This document shows positions 1 to 8,636 of a stretch of DNA of 64,000 nucleotides, piece by piece. Source of the stretch: Clostridium pasteurianum (lineage in GTDB: Bacteria; Bacillota; Clostridia; Clostridiales; Clostridiaceae); NCBI RefSeq assembly GCF_001705235.1, contig NZ_MCGV01000001.1, positions 4,158,181 through 4,222,180 on the forward strand. The letters are read 5' to 3'. Positions within the stretch are counted from its first letter, which is position 1. Every line of letters starts with the position of its first letter. Under the pieces are notes generated by a model that was not told the DNA's origin, made no database searches, and was given only the letters and a program-made list of their open reading frames with translations. The translations under genes and the position numbers were made by a program.

Positions 1-2
1 CT

Positions 3-494
3 AAAGATATCAAAAGAAGGTTTAGTAATTATAAAGCAAAGCTTAGAGGCGGTTGTGCTAATAAATTAATGCAGCAGGATTACAACGAATATGGTGAGAA
101 AAGCTTTGAATTTATAATTTTGAAAGAATGTAATGTAAAGGACTTATACAAAATGGAAAAATATTATTTGGATTTGTATTCGGATTGTGCAATGTATAAT
201 AAAAATGCTATAAAAAATTTAAATAAGAAAATTAGACGTGGCAAAGAAGCAGCGAATTATAGGCAAAAAAGAAGTGCTATAACAAGTGGAGAAAATAATG
301 GACATAATACAAAGTTATCAAAAGAAAATGTATTTGAGATTTTAGATATGATTCAGGATGGAGTTAATAAAAATGTAATAGAAATTAAATTTGACATATG
401 CAAGGGATACACTAACAGGATTGGACATGACAGATGGGTAAAAGAATATAAGGAATGGATGAACAATCATAATAATATTGAAGCGATTGGCTAA
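3..494 (+). CDS. GIY-YIG family endonuclease, 5'-truncated by the window edge
   Basis: The frame is open from base 3 through the first internal ATG at 69, so the real start lies before the window. The visible N-terminal residues (KDIKRRFSNYKAKLRGG, then NEYGEKSFEFIIL) match the second half of a GIY-YIG nuclease domain, where an Arg-rich helix is followed by a K/R-YG-x-x-x-FxF strand. The Glu of MEKYYLDLY fits the metal-binding glutamate of that family. The C-terminal part (about residues 75-160) is basic and could be a DNA-binding tail, with a segment reading LSKENVFEILDMI as in phage homing-type GIY-YIG proteins. Such nucleases cut DNA and are common free-standing genes in Clostridium phages. 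The family is clear. Whether it is active cannot be judged without the missing GIY and YIG motifs. Confidence 0.75.
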   Translation, partial: KDIKRRFSNYKAKLRGGCANKLMQQDYNEYGEKSFEFIILKECNVKDLYKMEKYYLDLYSDCAMYNKNAIKNLNKKIRRGKEAANYRQKRSAITSGENNGHNTKLSKENVFEILDMIQDGVNKNVIEIKFDICKGYTNRIGHDRWVKEYKEWMNNHNNIEAIG

Positions 495-573
495 ACCTAC
501 ATATTGGGACATGTGGTATCCCATATTTTATCTTGAAAATGTAATAAAAGCGAATGAGTGCATTATAAATGAT

Positions 574-1002
574 TTAAAATTGAAAGGAAGTTATTTCATT
601 AATTGCTTTTGTATAAAGATGTATTACTGACAAGATAGACCATTTTAGTAACAATATTATTATAAGATAAATGATAGTTCTAAGTAAGATTTTAGATAGC
701 AATGTATCTAAAGATTCATCATATGAATCTAAAAAAGAGGTGTTTTCAAAAATCCATATTGTTGCTATGAGCGAAATAGCATGTGGAATAAGCAAGTACA
801 CTTTTGGAATAGTTAAAGGTGAATTTCCTAATATTTTATAAACATTAAAGATATCAATGAAAGTTGTAATATTCCCTATTACAGGCAAGTTGCTTATTAA
901 TGAAGAGAATGCATCATTTAAAATAGGAATATTTGATATAGACATAATAATTAATAAAAATATTCCACCAAATAAAACAATAAATTTTTTCGTTTTAATC
1001 AT
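574..1002 (-). CDS. Small integral membrane protein, unknown function
   Basis: This 142-residue protein has about three hydrophobic stretches: residues 7-25, about 62-84 and about 107-127. It should sit in the cytoplasmic membrane. I recognise no family. Reading the minus strand, the start ATG is directly preceded by AGGGG, which is closer than an ideal Shine-Dalgarno sequence, so the true start may differ slightly. The gene is transcribed against its neighbours, with intergenic DNA on both sides, and is therefore probably a single-gene unit. It lies in the accessory part of the prophage, where lysogenic conversion and superinfection-exclusion membrane proteins are often found. That role is only a possibility here. 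Confidence 0.5.
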   Translation of the reverse strand: MIKTKKFIVLFGGIFLLIIMSISNIPILNDAFSSLISNLPVIGNITTFIDIFNVYKILGNSPLTIPKVYLLIPHAISLIATIWIFENTSFLDSYDESLDTLLSKILLRTIIYLIIILLLKWSILSVIHLYTKAINEITSFQF

Positions 1003-1090
1003 CCCCTATAAAATTTGTTTGTAGAAGTTATTTTAGTACAAAAAAGTATATACTGTCAAATATTGAACTAATTAGACTCGAGGAATAAAG

Positions 1091-1678
1091 ATGATTAATA
1101 TTATAAAGAAAATCAGAGAATTAAAAAAATTGCCATCACAAAATAAATTCTATTTTGGTGCTATACCAGATAAAAAGGATGATAGAAATTTATTATTTGA
1201 ATATGTAAATAAAGATAGAAAGGAAATTGTAGAGTGCATAGATTATTTAAAGCAAAATATGTATAAAGAAACTTTTGATAATATGAAAATGTATTTGGAC
1301 AGGCAATATGAAGAATACCATTTAAAAAAGTATGAAAGTAATGAAGATGAAAATAAAAAGTTTGTTGATACTGTAGAAGATGCACTTGGTACTGCTAATT
1401 GGATTTTAAGGGATTTATCAAAACGAGAGGTATCTGAATTTATGGGAACAGAATATGCTAGAATTTACTCTAAAATTTATGGATTGGAGAATAACAATGA
1501 AATAGCTCTTGTAAATAGAGGAAAGATAGCATGGTTATATTGAAAAAATATTTACGCGGAACGTATAGAAAAAATAATTAGAAATGGACAAGAACAATGG
1601 GCTTTTATATTTGCTAAGACTAATACTGTTATGGAGCTGCTAAAGCAATTTCATTATAATAATGAACTTAAAATATAA
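1091..1678 (+). pseudogene. Hypothetical gene interrupted by an in-frame TGA at 1541-1543
   Basis: The first part encodes 150 residues from ATG 1091, which follows a GAGGAA ribosome binding site, and stops at TGA 1541-1543. In the same frame, the next 44 codons stay open to TAA 1676-1678. They encode ordinary protein sequence (ending TVMELLKQFHYNNELKI), far from the random translation expected of AT-rich spacer. The simplest reading is a protein of about 195 residues broken by one nonsense mutation. Readthrough of TGA is possible but nothing nearby suggests it. The protein is rich in Lys, Glu and Tyr, predicted helical and soluble, and not in any family I know. It sits alone between a reverse-strand membrane gene and the DUF2971 gene. 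Confidence 0.6.
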
Positions 1679-1949
1679 TAGTTGCTTTAAACAAGTGGCT
1701 TTTGCTATTAGAAAAGTTAAAGAATTAGATTAAAGTAATTCAATGTCAAAATCTTTCACCATGATATTATAATATTAGATACTAAATATGAGTTTCATAC
1801 TGTATGCTGGATTTTACTTTTTTGAAATAAATAAATAATAATAAAGATAGTTAATTAAATATCCTTTATTTGTATTTTTTGTTTAATTATATTACAAGAT
1901 ATAGAACATTATGGGTACAAGTAGTATAATAAAAGAAAAAATGTAAAGG

Positions 1950-2729
1950 ATGCGTTATGAATTGGAACATAGGATAATCCCTAATAAATTGTATAAATAT
2001 CAGCCAGTTAACAATTATACTTTAGCTAATTTAAAAAACAATCAAATATGGTTTTCAAATGTAGATGATTTCAATGATCCATTTGAATTAAGATTTAATA
2101 TAGATAAACGCTCTGGAAATGATATATTAAATGATTCATTGAAAAGGCATGGAATTACTGCACCTGAATTATCTAAGGAGAAGAGTGATAATATAGAAAA
2201 GGCTGCTGAAAAAACAGTTGAAGAATTTGCGAATAATTTTAAAAAATATAATGGCGTATCTTGTTTTTCAGAATTATATGATAATATTCTTATGTGGTCT
2301 CATTATGCTGATAAGCATAGTGGATTCTGTTTGGAATTTGATACAAGGTATGAACTTTTTAATAAAATTAGAAAGGTAAATTACAGTGATGATTATCCTA
2401 AAATTTCGTTGGATATATCAAAAGTAGGAGATAAATTTCTTGATAGTATATGTACTAAAAATAAGCAGTGGGGATATGAAAAAGAATGGAGATTACTTCA
2501 TAAAGAATGTAATAAGCTTTATGTATATGATAATAAGTGTTTAACAGGGATATATTTTGGTGCAAAAATGCCATTTGTGTATAAGGAAATTATCTCACTC
2601 ATTATGCGAGGGCAAAGCCGAACTGTTAAATTCTACGAAGGTTTTCTATCTGAAAAGAAATATGAATTGAATTTTAAGCAAACTGAGTATACGCCATATT
2701 TAGAAAGAACTGATATAAAAATAGTATAA
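1950..2729 (+). CDS. DUF2971 family protein
   Basis: This 259-residue protein shows the marks of the DUF2971 family: LYKYQ near residue 18, DFNDPFE near 45, MWSHYADKHSGFCLEF near 115-130 and WGYEKEWRLL near 175. The family is widespread in bacteria and phages, often in accessory and defence-type islands, but its biochemical activity is not established. The ATG at 1950 has AAAGG touching it. A TTG at 1962 (codon 5) would have better spacing, so the N terminus is uncertain by four residues. A TATAAT box at 1925-1930 lies just upstream, suggesting its own promoter and a very short leader. The gene stands alone and may be prophage cargo. Confidence 0.8.
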   Translation: MRYELEHRIIPNKLYKYQPVNNYTLANLKNNQIWFSNVDDFNDPFELRFNIDKRSGNDILNDSLKRHGITAPELSKEKSDNIEKAAEKTVEEFANNFKKYNGVSCFSELYDNILMWSHYADKHSGFCLEFDTRYELFNKIRKVNYSDDYPKISLDISKVGDKFLDSICTKNKQWGYEKEWRLLHKECNKLYVYDNKCLTGIYFGAKMPFVYKEIISLIMRGQSRTVKFYEGFLSEKKYELNFKQTEYTPYLERTDIKIV

Positions 2730-2796
2730 CAGTTTGATAAAAGAAGGATTATGAACTAATATTGAAGAATAAATTATAAAATTACAATATTAGGAG

Positions 2797-3228
2797 ATGA
2801 GCACCACGAAAATTGAAATATTATATTGTGCATATCATGAGAGGCTTAAAACAAAATACTATGTTGATATTAGTGTAAAAAAGGATAATGATGAGTATTA
2901 CAGTTCGTTTATAAATGGTAATAACGATTTTGAAGTTACTGACATAGATAATAAAGAATATCTTAAATCTAATAATATTGATTTTATCGTAGAAAAAGAT
3001 AATGTTTATAATAGTGAAAAAATTATTCCAGTAGGAATTGTGAATTTTATTGATGAAGATAATTATTATTCAAATAGAATACGCATTAATATTGGAGAAG
3101 CTAAAAATCTTGAAAAAGCTAAAAAGGTAATTGAAAATATCGAGAAAGCTATAAAAATAAAGTATGAAGTGTTGAAGTTTAAAAATCAATTTAAAATTAA
3201 TGGAAATATAAAATACATTGACCTATAA
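2797..3228 (+). CDS. Hypothetical protein, acidic, soluble
   Basis: This is a 143-residue protein with no membrane segment and no motif that I recognise. The first two thirds look beta-rich (IEILYCAYHERLKTKYYVDI, then VGIVNF). The last third is a long charged helix (about residues 103-130) with repeated EKAKKVIENIEKA. AGGAG directly abuts the ATG, so the start is plausible but not ideal. Base composition matches the neighbouring small genes, and the gene lies in the accessory stretch between DUF2971 and the second GIY-YIG gene. I assign no function. Confidence 0.5.
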   Translation: MSTTKIEILYCAYHERLKTKYYVDISVKKDNDEYYSSFINGNNDFEVTDIDNKEYLKSNNIDFIVEKDNVYNSEKIIPVGIVNFIDEDNYYSNRIRINIGEAKNLEKAKKVIENIEKAIKIKYEVLKFKNQFKINGNIKYIDL

Positions 3229-3327
3229 GAATATCTACTAATAGGAGAAATAAGATAGCTAATGAATTTTATAAAATAATAATAAAAAAATTTTATTAGA
3301 TGCAAAATAGATCATGGGGATGTTAAT

Positions 3328-3657
3328 ATGGCAATTGGTAGTCCAGAGGAATATGAAAAAATATTTAATGAAATATTAATTAAAACATTAGATGAATGCT
3401 ATTATAAAGAAGGCTTTAATAAAGATTTAATTAAAAATGAAGGTGTTGGCAAATTTAAATATAGTGTAGCTTTAGGTAAGACACCTTCAACTCCAGTCAC
3501 TATTAAATTTAATGATATTATTGACATAATTATAGATAAATTTGACTCTATAGATGAAAATAATACTATATTAGATAAAGAAGAAATAATTAAAATAGCC
3601 ATAAAAGAATATTTGGAAAAATTCATTGATAATGAAAGAAGAAGACCAAGACTATAA
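3328..3657 (+). CDS. Hypothetical protein with basic C terminus
   Basis: This is a 109-residue soluble protein. A GGGGATG ribosome binding site lies ten bases before the ATG, which supports the start. The sequence is mostly helical and acidic, with a striking basic end (NERRRPRL). The middle includes IKFNDIIDIIIDKF, which could form an amphipathic helix. I recognise no family. It is followed 66 bases later by the second GIY-YIG gene and may be cotranscribed with it. Confidence 0.5.
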   Translation: MAIGSPEEYEKIFNEILIKTLDECYYKEGFNKDLIKNEGVGKFKYSVALGKTPSTPVTIKFNDIIDIIIDKFDSIDENNTILDKEEIIKIAIKEYLEKFIDNERRRPRL

Positions 3658-4002
<345 letters not shown>

Positions 4003-4093
4003 TTCTTTCTTTATAATCATTCGACATTTAAGAGGAAATACACTTCAATTGTAGAAGTATATGTAAAAATATATTTGATTGGAGTGTGTTAGA

Positions 4094-4459
4094 ATGGATG
4101 ATATAAAGAAATATTATGCAATTACAGAAGCTTGCTATAAGGATAATGAAGAACGTAAAACAATTTTAGCAGTAAAAGCGTATAAGTGTGATAGTAAGGA
4201 AGATTTTTTTATGGGTAAGATTTCAAATGATGATTTTGAAAAATTATCAAGAAAAAATGTTATAGAATTAATTGAAAATACGAATGTAAAAGAAGTTTTT
4301 ACTGCTTATATGGTAACAGGTGAATGGGATTATGGTGAAGAAGTGATATATTATCCTAAAGATAACCCTAAATATATAAAAACAAAAAAGGATGATATAA
4401 AAGAAGATAATTTAGGCAATTTGCCAATACTAAAAGATAAAAAATTTGTATGGGATTAG
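4094..4459 (+). CDS. Hypothetical protein, phage accessory
   Basis: The ATG at 4094 is preceded by GGAGTG with nine bases of spacing. This is better than a TTG upstream at 4079, so the protein has 121 residues. It is soluble and charged. The middle (YMVTGEWDYGEEVIYYPKDN) is aromatic and beta-like, and the tail is Lys-rich, ending KFVWD. I know no family for it. The next gene starts 12 bases after its stop, so the two form an operon. Confidence 0.5.
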   Translation: MDDIKKYYAITEACYKDNEERKTILAVKAYKCDSKEDFFMGKISNDDFEKLSRKNVIELIENTNVKEVFTAYMVTGEWDYGEEVIYYPKDNPKYIKTKKDDIKEDNLGNLPILKDKKFVWD

Positions 4460-4471
4460 GGTGATATAGAA

Positions 4472-4738
4472 ATGAGAAAAAGTTATGATTATAGATATGA
4501 ACCTATGGATACAAATTCGGAACATATTATAATAAAGTATGCTTATAACTTAAAAGAAACTGGTTATGCTGATATAGGAAATTTTGAAAAAGATATGGGG
4601 GAAATTAATCCTAAATTTCAAGACTATAATGAATGTAGGAGAGAACTTGAAAGAGCTACAGTTCAATGTATTACTTCATATGAAATTGAATATATAAAAA
4701 AACTATATCACTTGTTTTATCCTGTGAAGGGTCAATAG
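4472..4738 (+). CDS. Hypothetical small protein, phage accessory
   Basis: This is an 88-residue soluble protein starting at an ATG that follows AGGGTGAT, twelve bases after the previous stop. It is therefore probably cotranslated with that gene. The sequence is rich in Tyr and Glu and largely helical, with two Cys (C54, C66). I recognise no domain. After it comes a stretch of about 120 bases with no gene, which ends in a promoter for the next unit. Confidence 0.45.
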   Translation: MRKSYDYRYEPMDTNSEHIIIKYAYNLKETGYADIGNFEKDMGEINPKFQDYNECRRELERATVQCITSYEIEYIKKLYHLFYPVKGQ

Positions 4739-4831
4739 TTGATTTAATTGGTAGATGTAATATGCAAAAGAATCAGAAGATTTATATAATAGAAAAAGTT
4801 GAAAAATAACTCTTTTTTGAATAGTTACATA

Positions 4832-4840
4832 TGGTATAAT
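4832..4840 (+). promoter_or_regulatory. Extended -10 promoter
   Basis: TGGTATAAT reads as an extended -10 element (TG, one base, TATAAT) 24 bases before the ATG at 4864. The -35 region is weak, as is normal for extended -10 promoters. It would drive the small basic protein gene and the membrane gene behind it. Confidence 0.45.
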
Positions 4841-4863
4841 ATTCCTAAAAAGGTGATGTTAGT

Positions 4864-5075
4864 ATGAGAATGGGTATAAGAAAGCCAAGTATTAAACGTA
4901 GAGTAAAAGCACGTACAACAGGAAGAATAACAAGAGCAGCCAAAAAAGTGTAAATCCTCTATATAGTAAAAAGGGAATGGGATTAGTTAATAATCCTGAA
5001 AAAAGTATGTATAATAGAGCTTATCACAGAACCACTTTTAGTATATTGGATTTATTTAAGGGGTTGTTTAGGTGA
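4864..5075 (+). pseudogene. Small basic phage protein gene split by a frameshift in an A6 run
   Basis: From ATG 4864, with AAGGTGATG upstream, the frame gives 29 residues (MRMGIRKPSIKRRVKARTTG and a short tail) and stops at TAA 4951. One frame back, starting right after the run of six A (4942-4947), the sequence continues without a stop to TGA 5073. It reads NPLYSKKGMGLVNNPEKSMY, then RTTFSILDLFKGLF. From memory, small phage and mobile-element proteins with the pattern GIRKPS, KARTTG, NPLYGKKGMG, YNRTTF exist as single ORFs, so the two halves are one protein of about 70 residues. One missing A explains the break. No strong hairpin follows the run, so a mutation is more likely than programmed slippage. 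The second half overlaps the next start as GTGA. Confidence 0.55.
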
Positions 5076-5296
5076 ATAGAAAATATAAAATAACTTTAAC
5101 TAAATATATAGTCTTATTGATTATTGGATTTATTCCAATTATATTTATTGTTAAAATCTTTGGTTCTAGTCTAATAATAAGTGCAATAATTATAGTGCTT
5201 TATTTGTCTGGTGTTGGTGGAATTATAGGCAAGGTTCAGCAAGGTAAAGCAAATGCTTATTTATCAAATAAATATGATGAAACTAAAAGAAGGTAG
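5072..5296 (+). CDS. Small two-helix membrane protein
   Basis: This 74-residue protein starts at GTG 5072, which overlaps the TGA of the preceding frame (GTGA). It is therefore probably translationally coupled to the frameshifted gene before it, and that frameshift may lower its expression. AAGGGG lies a little upstream. Two hydrophobic helices (about residues 11-28 and 32-52) and a basic, glutamine-containing tail suggest a small inner-membrane protein. I recognise no family. The stop codon is inside the stem of the terminator that follows. Confidence 0.5.
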   Translation: MNRKYKITLTKYIVLLIIGFIPIIFIVKIFGSSLIISAIIIVLYLSGVGGIIGKVQQGKANAYLSNKYDETKRR

Positions 5297-5320
5297 TAAT
5301 ACCTTCTTATTTTATTTTTT
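5287..5320 (+). terminator. Rho-independent terminator
   Basis: AGAAGGTA (5288-5295) pairs with TACCTTCT (5300-5307) around a four-base loop GTAA, followed by a T-rich tract. It ends the unit 4864-5296. Confidence 0.75.
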
Positions 5321-5368
5321 AAAGTCAAAGAAAGTAAAAGTAAAATAAATAAAATGGGAGGATATGTA

Positions 5369-5590
5369 ATGGCAAAGACAAGATGTTTAAGTGGAACTAT
5401 AGATATTAATACTTATGCTTGTAATGTTACTAATGAAGTTGTGAAAGCTTTAACGGATTTAAATTTGGATGTTGACATAGAACCATTAATAGACAATGAA
5501 CATAACGGAGATTGTAAGACAAGATTAAAGATATATACAGTAGATGAAATAAAGAAGAATGAAACATTGACAAGGAATGTGCCATGTTAA
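5369..5590 (+). CDS. Hypothetical small phage protein with four Cys
   Basis: ATG 5369 is preceded by a perfect GGGAGG with seven-base spacing, so it is preferred over the in-frame ATG at 5354. The product has 73 residues with Cys at 6, 18, 49 and 73, the last being the C-terminal residue. The N-terminal half (LSGTIDINTYACNVTNEVVKAL) looks like a strand followed by a helix. The family is unknown. The next small ORF starts inside its last codons (ATGTTAA), so the two are coupled. Confidence 0.5.
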   Translation: MAKTRCLSGTIDINTYACNVTNEVVKALTDLNLDVDIEPLIDNEHNGDCKTRLKIYTVDEIKKNETLTRNVPC

Positions 5591-5745
5591 AAGATAAGAA
5601 GTTAATAATAAAAAGGTTCAGTTGGTTCAGCAGTATTATTGTTTTTATTTTAGGGGTTCTACTTTTATTATTTGGAATTGGGGTTCTACATTGCCAAGAT
5701 ACTAAAGGGACAAGTATATGTGTAGGTATATTACTTATTAGCTAA
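5584..5745 (+). CDS. Small single-span membrane protein
   Basis: This 53-residue ORF starts at ATG 5584, overlapping the stop of the previous gene by seven bases, with AAGGAATG at good distance. A basic N terminus (MLKDKKLIIKRF) is followed by one strong hydrophobic helix (about 18-37) and a short tail with two Cys. The positive-inside pattern suggests that the N terminus is cytoplasmic. It is probably a phage-encoded small membrane protein of unknown role. Confidence 0.4.
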   Translation: MLKDKKLIIKRFSWFSSIIVFILGVLLLLFGIGVLHCQDTKGTSICVGILLIS

Positions 5746-5792
5746 GTAATGGAAGACATTACATCAATAAAGCGTTCGAGGGAAGTGTTGTA

Positions 5793-6245
5793 ATGGGAAT
5801 GTTTAAGATGTGTCCACGTTGCAATGAGGTGATGATACCATTGGATCAAAAGTATTGTGATGATTGCAGTAACATTGTGGATGGTAATAGAAGAAAGAAG
5901 TATAGAGAATATAAAAAGAGTAGAAATGATACAAAGGAACAAGGGTTCTACATAAGTAAGATATGGATGGTAAAGAGAAGGCAAACAATACAGTTGTATC
6001 ACGGGTTGGATGTGTATGAATTCATTGTTAACAATAGGATTGTGTATGCAGATATTGTACATCATATAGTAGAACTTAAAGATGATTGGGGTAAGAGACT
6101 TGAAGACGGTAACTTGATACCAGTAAGCAAGGCAACACATATACTTATACATGACGAATACATAAAGGATATAGATAGTAAGATGCATATGCAAGACTTA
6201 TTGAGTCAAGCAAAGGAAAAATTTTTAAGAAAAATAAAAAAATAA
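5793..6245 (+). CDS. Phage HNH endonuclease
   Basis: This 150-residue protein has an N-terminal zinc-ribbon-like pair CPRC (residues 7-10) and CDDC (22-25), then a basic linker. The C-terminal HNH fold shows HH in DIVHHIVELKDDW (about 91-92), N in GNLIPVS and H in THILIH. GAGGGAAGTG before the ATG supports the start. HNH proteins placed immediately before a P27-type small terminase subunit are standard in HK97-like siphoviruses of Firmicutes. They nick DNA and are needed together with terminase for genome packaging in several studied phages. The position here, just before terS, fits that role well. Confidence 0.85.
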   Translation: MGMFKMCPRCNEVMIPLDQKYCDDCSNIVDGNRRKKYREYKKSRNDTKEQGFYISKIWMVKRRQTIQLYHGLDVYEFIVNNRIVYADIVHHIVELKDDWGKRLEDGNLIPVSKATHILIHDEYIKDIDSKMHMQDLLSQAKEKFLRKIKK

Positions 6246-6431
6246 TAAATAATATAAAAATATTTTTATAGAAAGTAAAAATCCTTTGTTGTGACAAGGG
6301 GCAGGGAGTGTCAAAAAGTTTTTAACTAATGCTTCTAAGTCTGTGGTCGGACTGAATTCGTGCAAAATATCGTTTTTATATCGTTTCACATTACGGAACA
6401 AGAAATCGGCGAAATGGAGGTGTAATTTAAC
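6246..6431 (+). other. Intergenic region, candidate cos site
   Basis: The 186 bases between the HNH gene and terS hold no ORF but have unusual composition for this window: a G-rich tract (ACAAGGGGCAGGGAGTGT), then CAAAAAGTTTTT, then a less AT-rich segment with ATCGTTTTTATATCGTTT. In cos-type phages of this module order, the cohesive-end site usually lies here. I cannot define the cut positions from sequence alone. GGAGGTG near 6416 is the ribosome binding site of terS. Confidence 0.4.
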
Positions 6432-6902
6432 ATGGGAAGAATAAAAGAGCCAATAAATTCAATTTTGGCTAGAGGAAACGTAGCACATAAGACAAAAGCT
6501 GAAATAAAAGAAAGAATGGAACATGAAGTGAAGGTTGGAATTGATGATTTTATTACACCTTCATATATAAAATCTAAAAAGCAGAAAGAAAGATTTGATT
6601 GGTTAAAGGAACAACTAATACAAGCAAAGATACTTTCTAATTTAGATGCAGAAACATTAGGAAGATATGTTTTACTGGAGGAACAATACAACAAGATAGC
6701 AAAAGAAATTAATAAAGTAAGTCCATTAGGAAAAGATTACAGTGATTTATTAAATACACAGAAAAGCATTTTTAACATGCTTGATAGAGCTGGAAATGAA
6801 TTAGGTCTAAACATAATGAGTAGATGTAAATTGACAGTTCCAAAGGAAAAAGAAAAGCCTAAAAATAAGTTTGATAAGTTCAAGGGTAGTGTTACCAAAT
6901 GA
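6432..6902 (+). CDS. terS: Terminase small subunit, P27 family
   Basis: This 156-residue basic helical protein lies directly upstream of the large terminase. Pattern and position fit P27 (Terminase_4): a Lys-rich start, a central segment (RFDWLKEQLIQAKILSNLDA) that reads like the conserved helical core, then LLEEQYNKIAKEI and LNTQKSIFNMLDRAGNELGL near residues 110-130, as in P27 proteins. The C-terminal tail is basic. It recognises the viral DNA (pac/cos) and hands it to the large subunit. GGAGGTG lies ten bases upstream. Its stop overlaps the next start as ATGA, so translation of both subunits is coupled. Confidence 0.85.
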   Translation: MGRIKEPINSILARGNVAHKTKAEIKERMEHEVKVGIDDFITPSYIKSKKQKERFDWLKEQLIQAKILSNLDAETLGRYVLLEEQYNKIAKEINKVSPLGKDYSDLLNTQKSIFNMLDRAGNELGLNIMSRCKLTVPKEKEKPKNKFDKFKGSVTK

Positions 6903-8620
6903 TTGAAGATAGGACAACACAATACTGCTATGATGTTTTAAATGGAAAAATAAAAGCAGGGAATAGTATCAAATTAGCTTGTAAAAGGCATTTAAAGGAT
7001 TTAGAAGATAGTAAATCAGCACCATTTAGGTATACTTTTGATGTACAAAGAGCAAATGATATTATCAGTTATGCTGAAACATTAACTATATGTGAAGGTG
7101 ATGAAAACACACCTTTAACATTATATCCATTTCAAGCATTTATATTAGGAAGTTTATTAGGATGGATTGATAAAGAAACAGGATATAGAAGATATAGGCA
7201 GAGTTATATTCAATTAGCAAGACAAAATGGTAAATCAATGTTAAGTGGTGTATTAACTACATACATGGGTAACTTTGTTAACTATAGAAATGGACTAATA
7301 TTATTAGCCGCAACAAAAAAAGATCAAGCCAAGATTGTTTTTAAAGAAGCACAGAAGTTTATTGAAAGTGATGATGATTTAAATGAACTATTTACTATAA
7401 AAGATTATAAAAGTGAAATTGAATGTGATAATACTGGAAATTTAATTCGTGCTATTGGTAGAGATACTAACTCTATTGATGGATTTAGAGCTTTTTATGG
7501 CTCAATAGACGAATTTCATGCACATAAAGATAACCAAATGTATTCTCTTATAAAGGATGGTCAGAAGAAATTAAAGGAATGTCTTTTAAATGTAATAACA
7601 ACAGCAGGATTTACTATAGATGGTGCATGTCATAAACTTTATAGATATTGCAAAAAGGTATTAAATGGTGATGAAACTAATGAAAAATTCTTTATTTTTA
7701 TTGCTGAATTAGATGAAGATGATAATTTAGATGATTACAATAACTACTATAAGGCTAATCCTTGTATGCAGTACGATATTGACACATTAGATACAATGAA
7801 AACTGATTATAGACAAGCTAAAACAATGGGTGGTAAGGATTGGAATAACTTTCTTACAAAGAGTTTAGATATGTGGGTTGAATATAGCGAAACTAAGTAT
7901 ATGAATATGACTAAATTCCATGAATGTGAATGTAATTTAACTTTAGAAGATTTTAGAGGACAAGATTGCGTTATCGGGGTTGACCTTAGTAGTGGCGGAG
8001 ATCTTACTTCCATTGTATTTGAGTTTGTATTTAATAAAGATGATGAAAAGAAATATTTTGTACATCATCATAGTTTTATGCCAAGTAAAAGAGTAGGGGA
8101 ACATGAAAAAACCGATAATGCACCTTATCAACAGTGGATTAATGCGGGCTTAATTACAAGAACAACTAAGGCACACGGAATTAAAACTGATTATAAAGAG
8201 GTTTTGAGGTATATTAAGGAACAACAAAAGAAATATAATTTAAATATTACTTTAATTTGTTATGACCCAGCTAATTCTAGTGCGTTTTTAGCTGACTTAG
8301 AAGAAATTGCAGATACGTTAGAAATAAAACAATATAGCAAGAACTTAAATGATAGTGTTATGGATATTAGATATGAAGTAGAGGCAGGAAATGTTTATTA
8401 TAACAGAAAAGATGAACTTTTAGCATGGGCAATGAATAACTGTGAACTTACAAAACCTTATTTGGGTAAAGTCATGCTTGATAAGAATAGTAGAGTTAAA
8501 AGAATTGACCCCGTAGCCGCTTGGGTTGATAGTCACTGGAAAGCAATGAAAAATGAACCTAAGAAAGCAGATTTAAATAAAGTATATGATGATGATAGGT
8601 TGAAATCAATGTATGGATAA
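6899..8620 (+). CDS. terL: Terminase large subunit (ATPase-nuclease)
   Basis: This 573-residue protein drives DNA packaging into the prohead. The N-terminal ATPase has a Walker A variant LARQNGKS (about residues 106-113) and a Walker B with catalytic Glu in YGSIDEFH (about 201-207). The coupling-type motif VITTAG follows. The C-terminal RNase H-like nuclease begins with GVDLSSGGD (about residue 360), and a later Asp is in CYDPANS (about 457). Length and motif order match the Terminase_1 (PF03354) family of HK97-like phages. It overlaps terS by four bases. All key residues that I can locate are present, so it should be functional. Confidence 0.95.
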   Translation: MIEDRTTQYCYDVLNGKIKAGNSIKLACKRHLKDLEDSKSAPFRYTFDVQRANDIISYAETLTICEGDENTPLTLYPFQAFILGSLLGWIDKETGYRRYRQSYIQLARQNGKSMLSGVLTTYMGNFVNYRNGLILLAATKKDQAKIVFKEAQKFIESDDDLNELFTIKDYKSEIECDNTGNLIRAIGRDTNSIDGFRAFYGSIDEFHAHKDNQMYSLIKDGQKKLKECLLNVITTAGFTIDGACHKLYRYCKKVLNGDETNEKFFIFIAELDEDDNLDDYNNYYKANPCMQYDIDTLDTMKTDYRQAKTMGGKDWNNFLTKSLDMWVEYSETKYMNMTKFHECECNLTLEDFRGQDCVIGVDLSSGGDLTSIVFEFVFNKDDEKKYFVHHHSFMPSKRVGEHEKTDNAPYQQWINAGLITRTTKAHGIKTDYKEVLRYIKEQQKKYNLNITLICYDPANSSAFLADLEEIADTLEIKQYSKNLNDSVMDIRYEVEAGNVYYNRKDELLAWAMNNCELTKPYLGKVMLDKNSRVKRIDPVAAWVDSHWKAMKNEPKKADLNKVYDDDRLKSMYG

Positions 8621-8636
8621 TAAATGAGGTGTGAAA

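Noticed and set aside
4942-4953. Programmed -1 frameshift at the A6 run
   Set aside because: The run is preceded by C and not in the canonical heptamer phase, and no stimulating hairpin follows; an indel is simpler.
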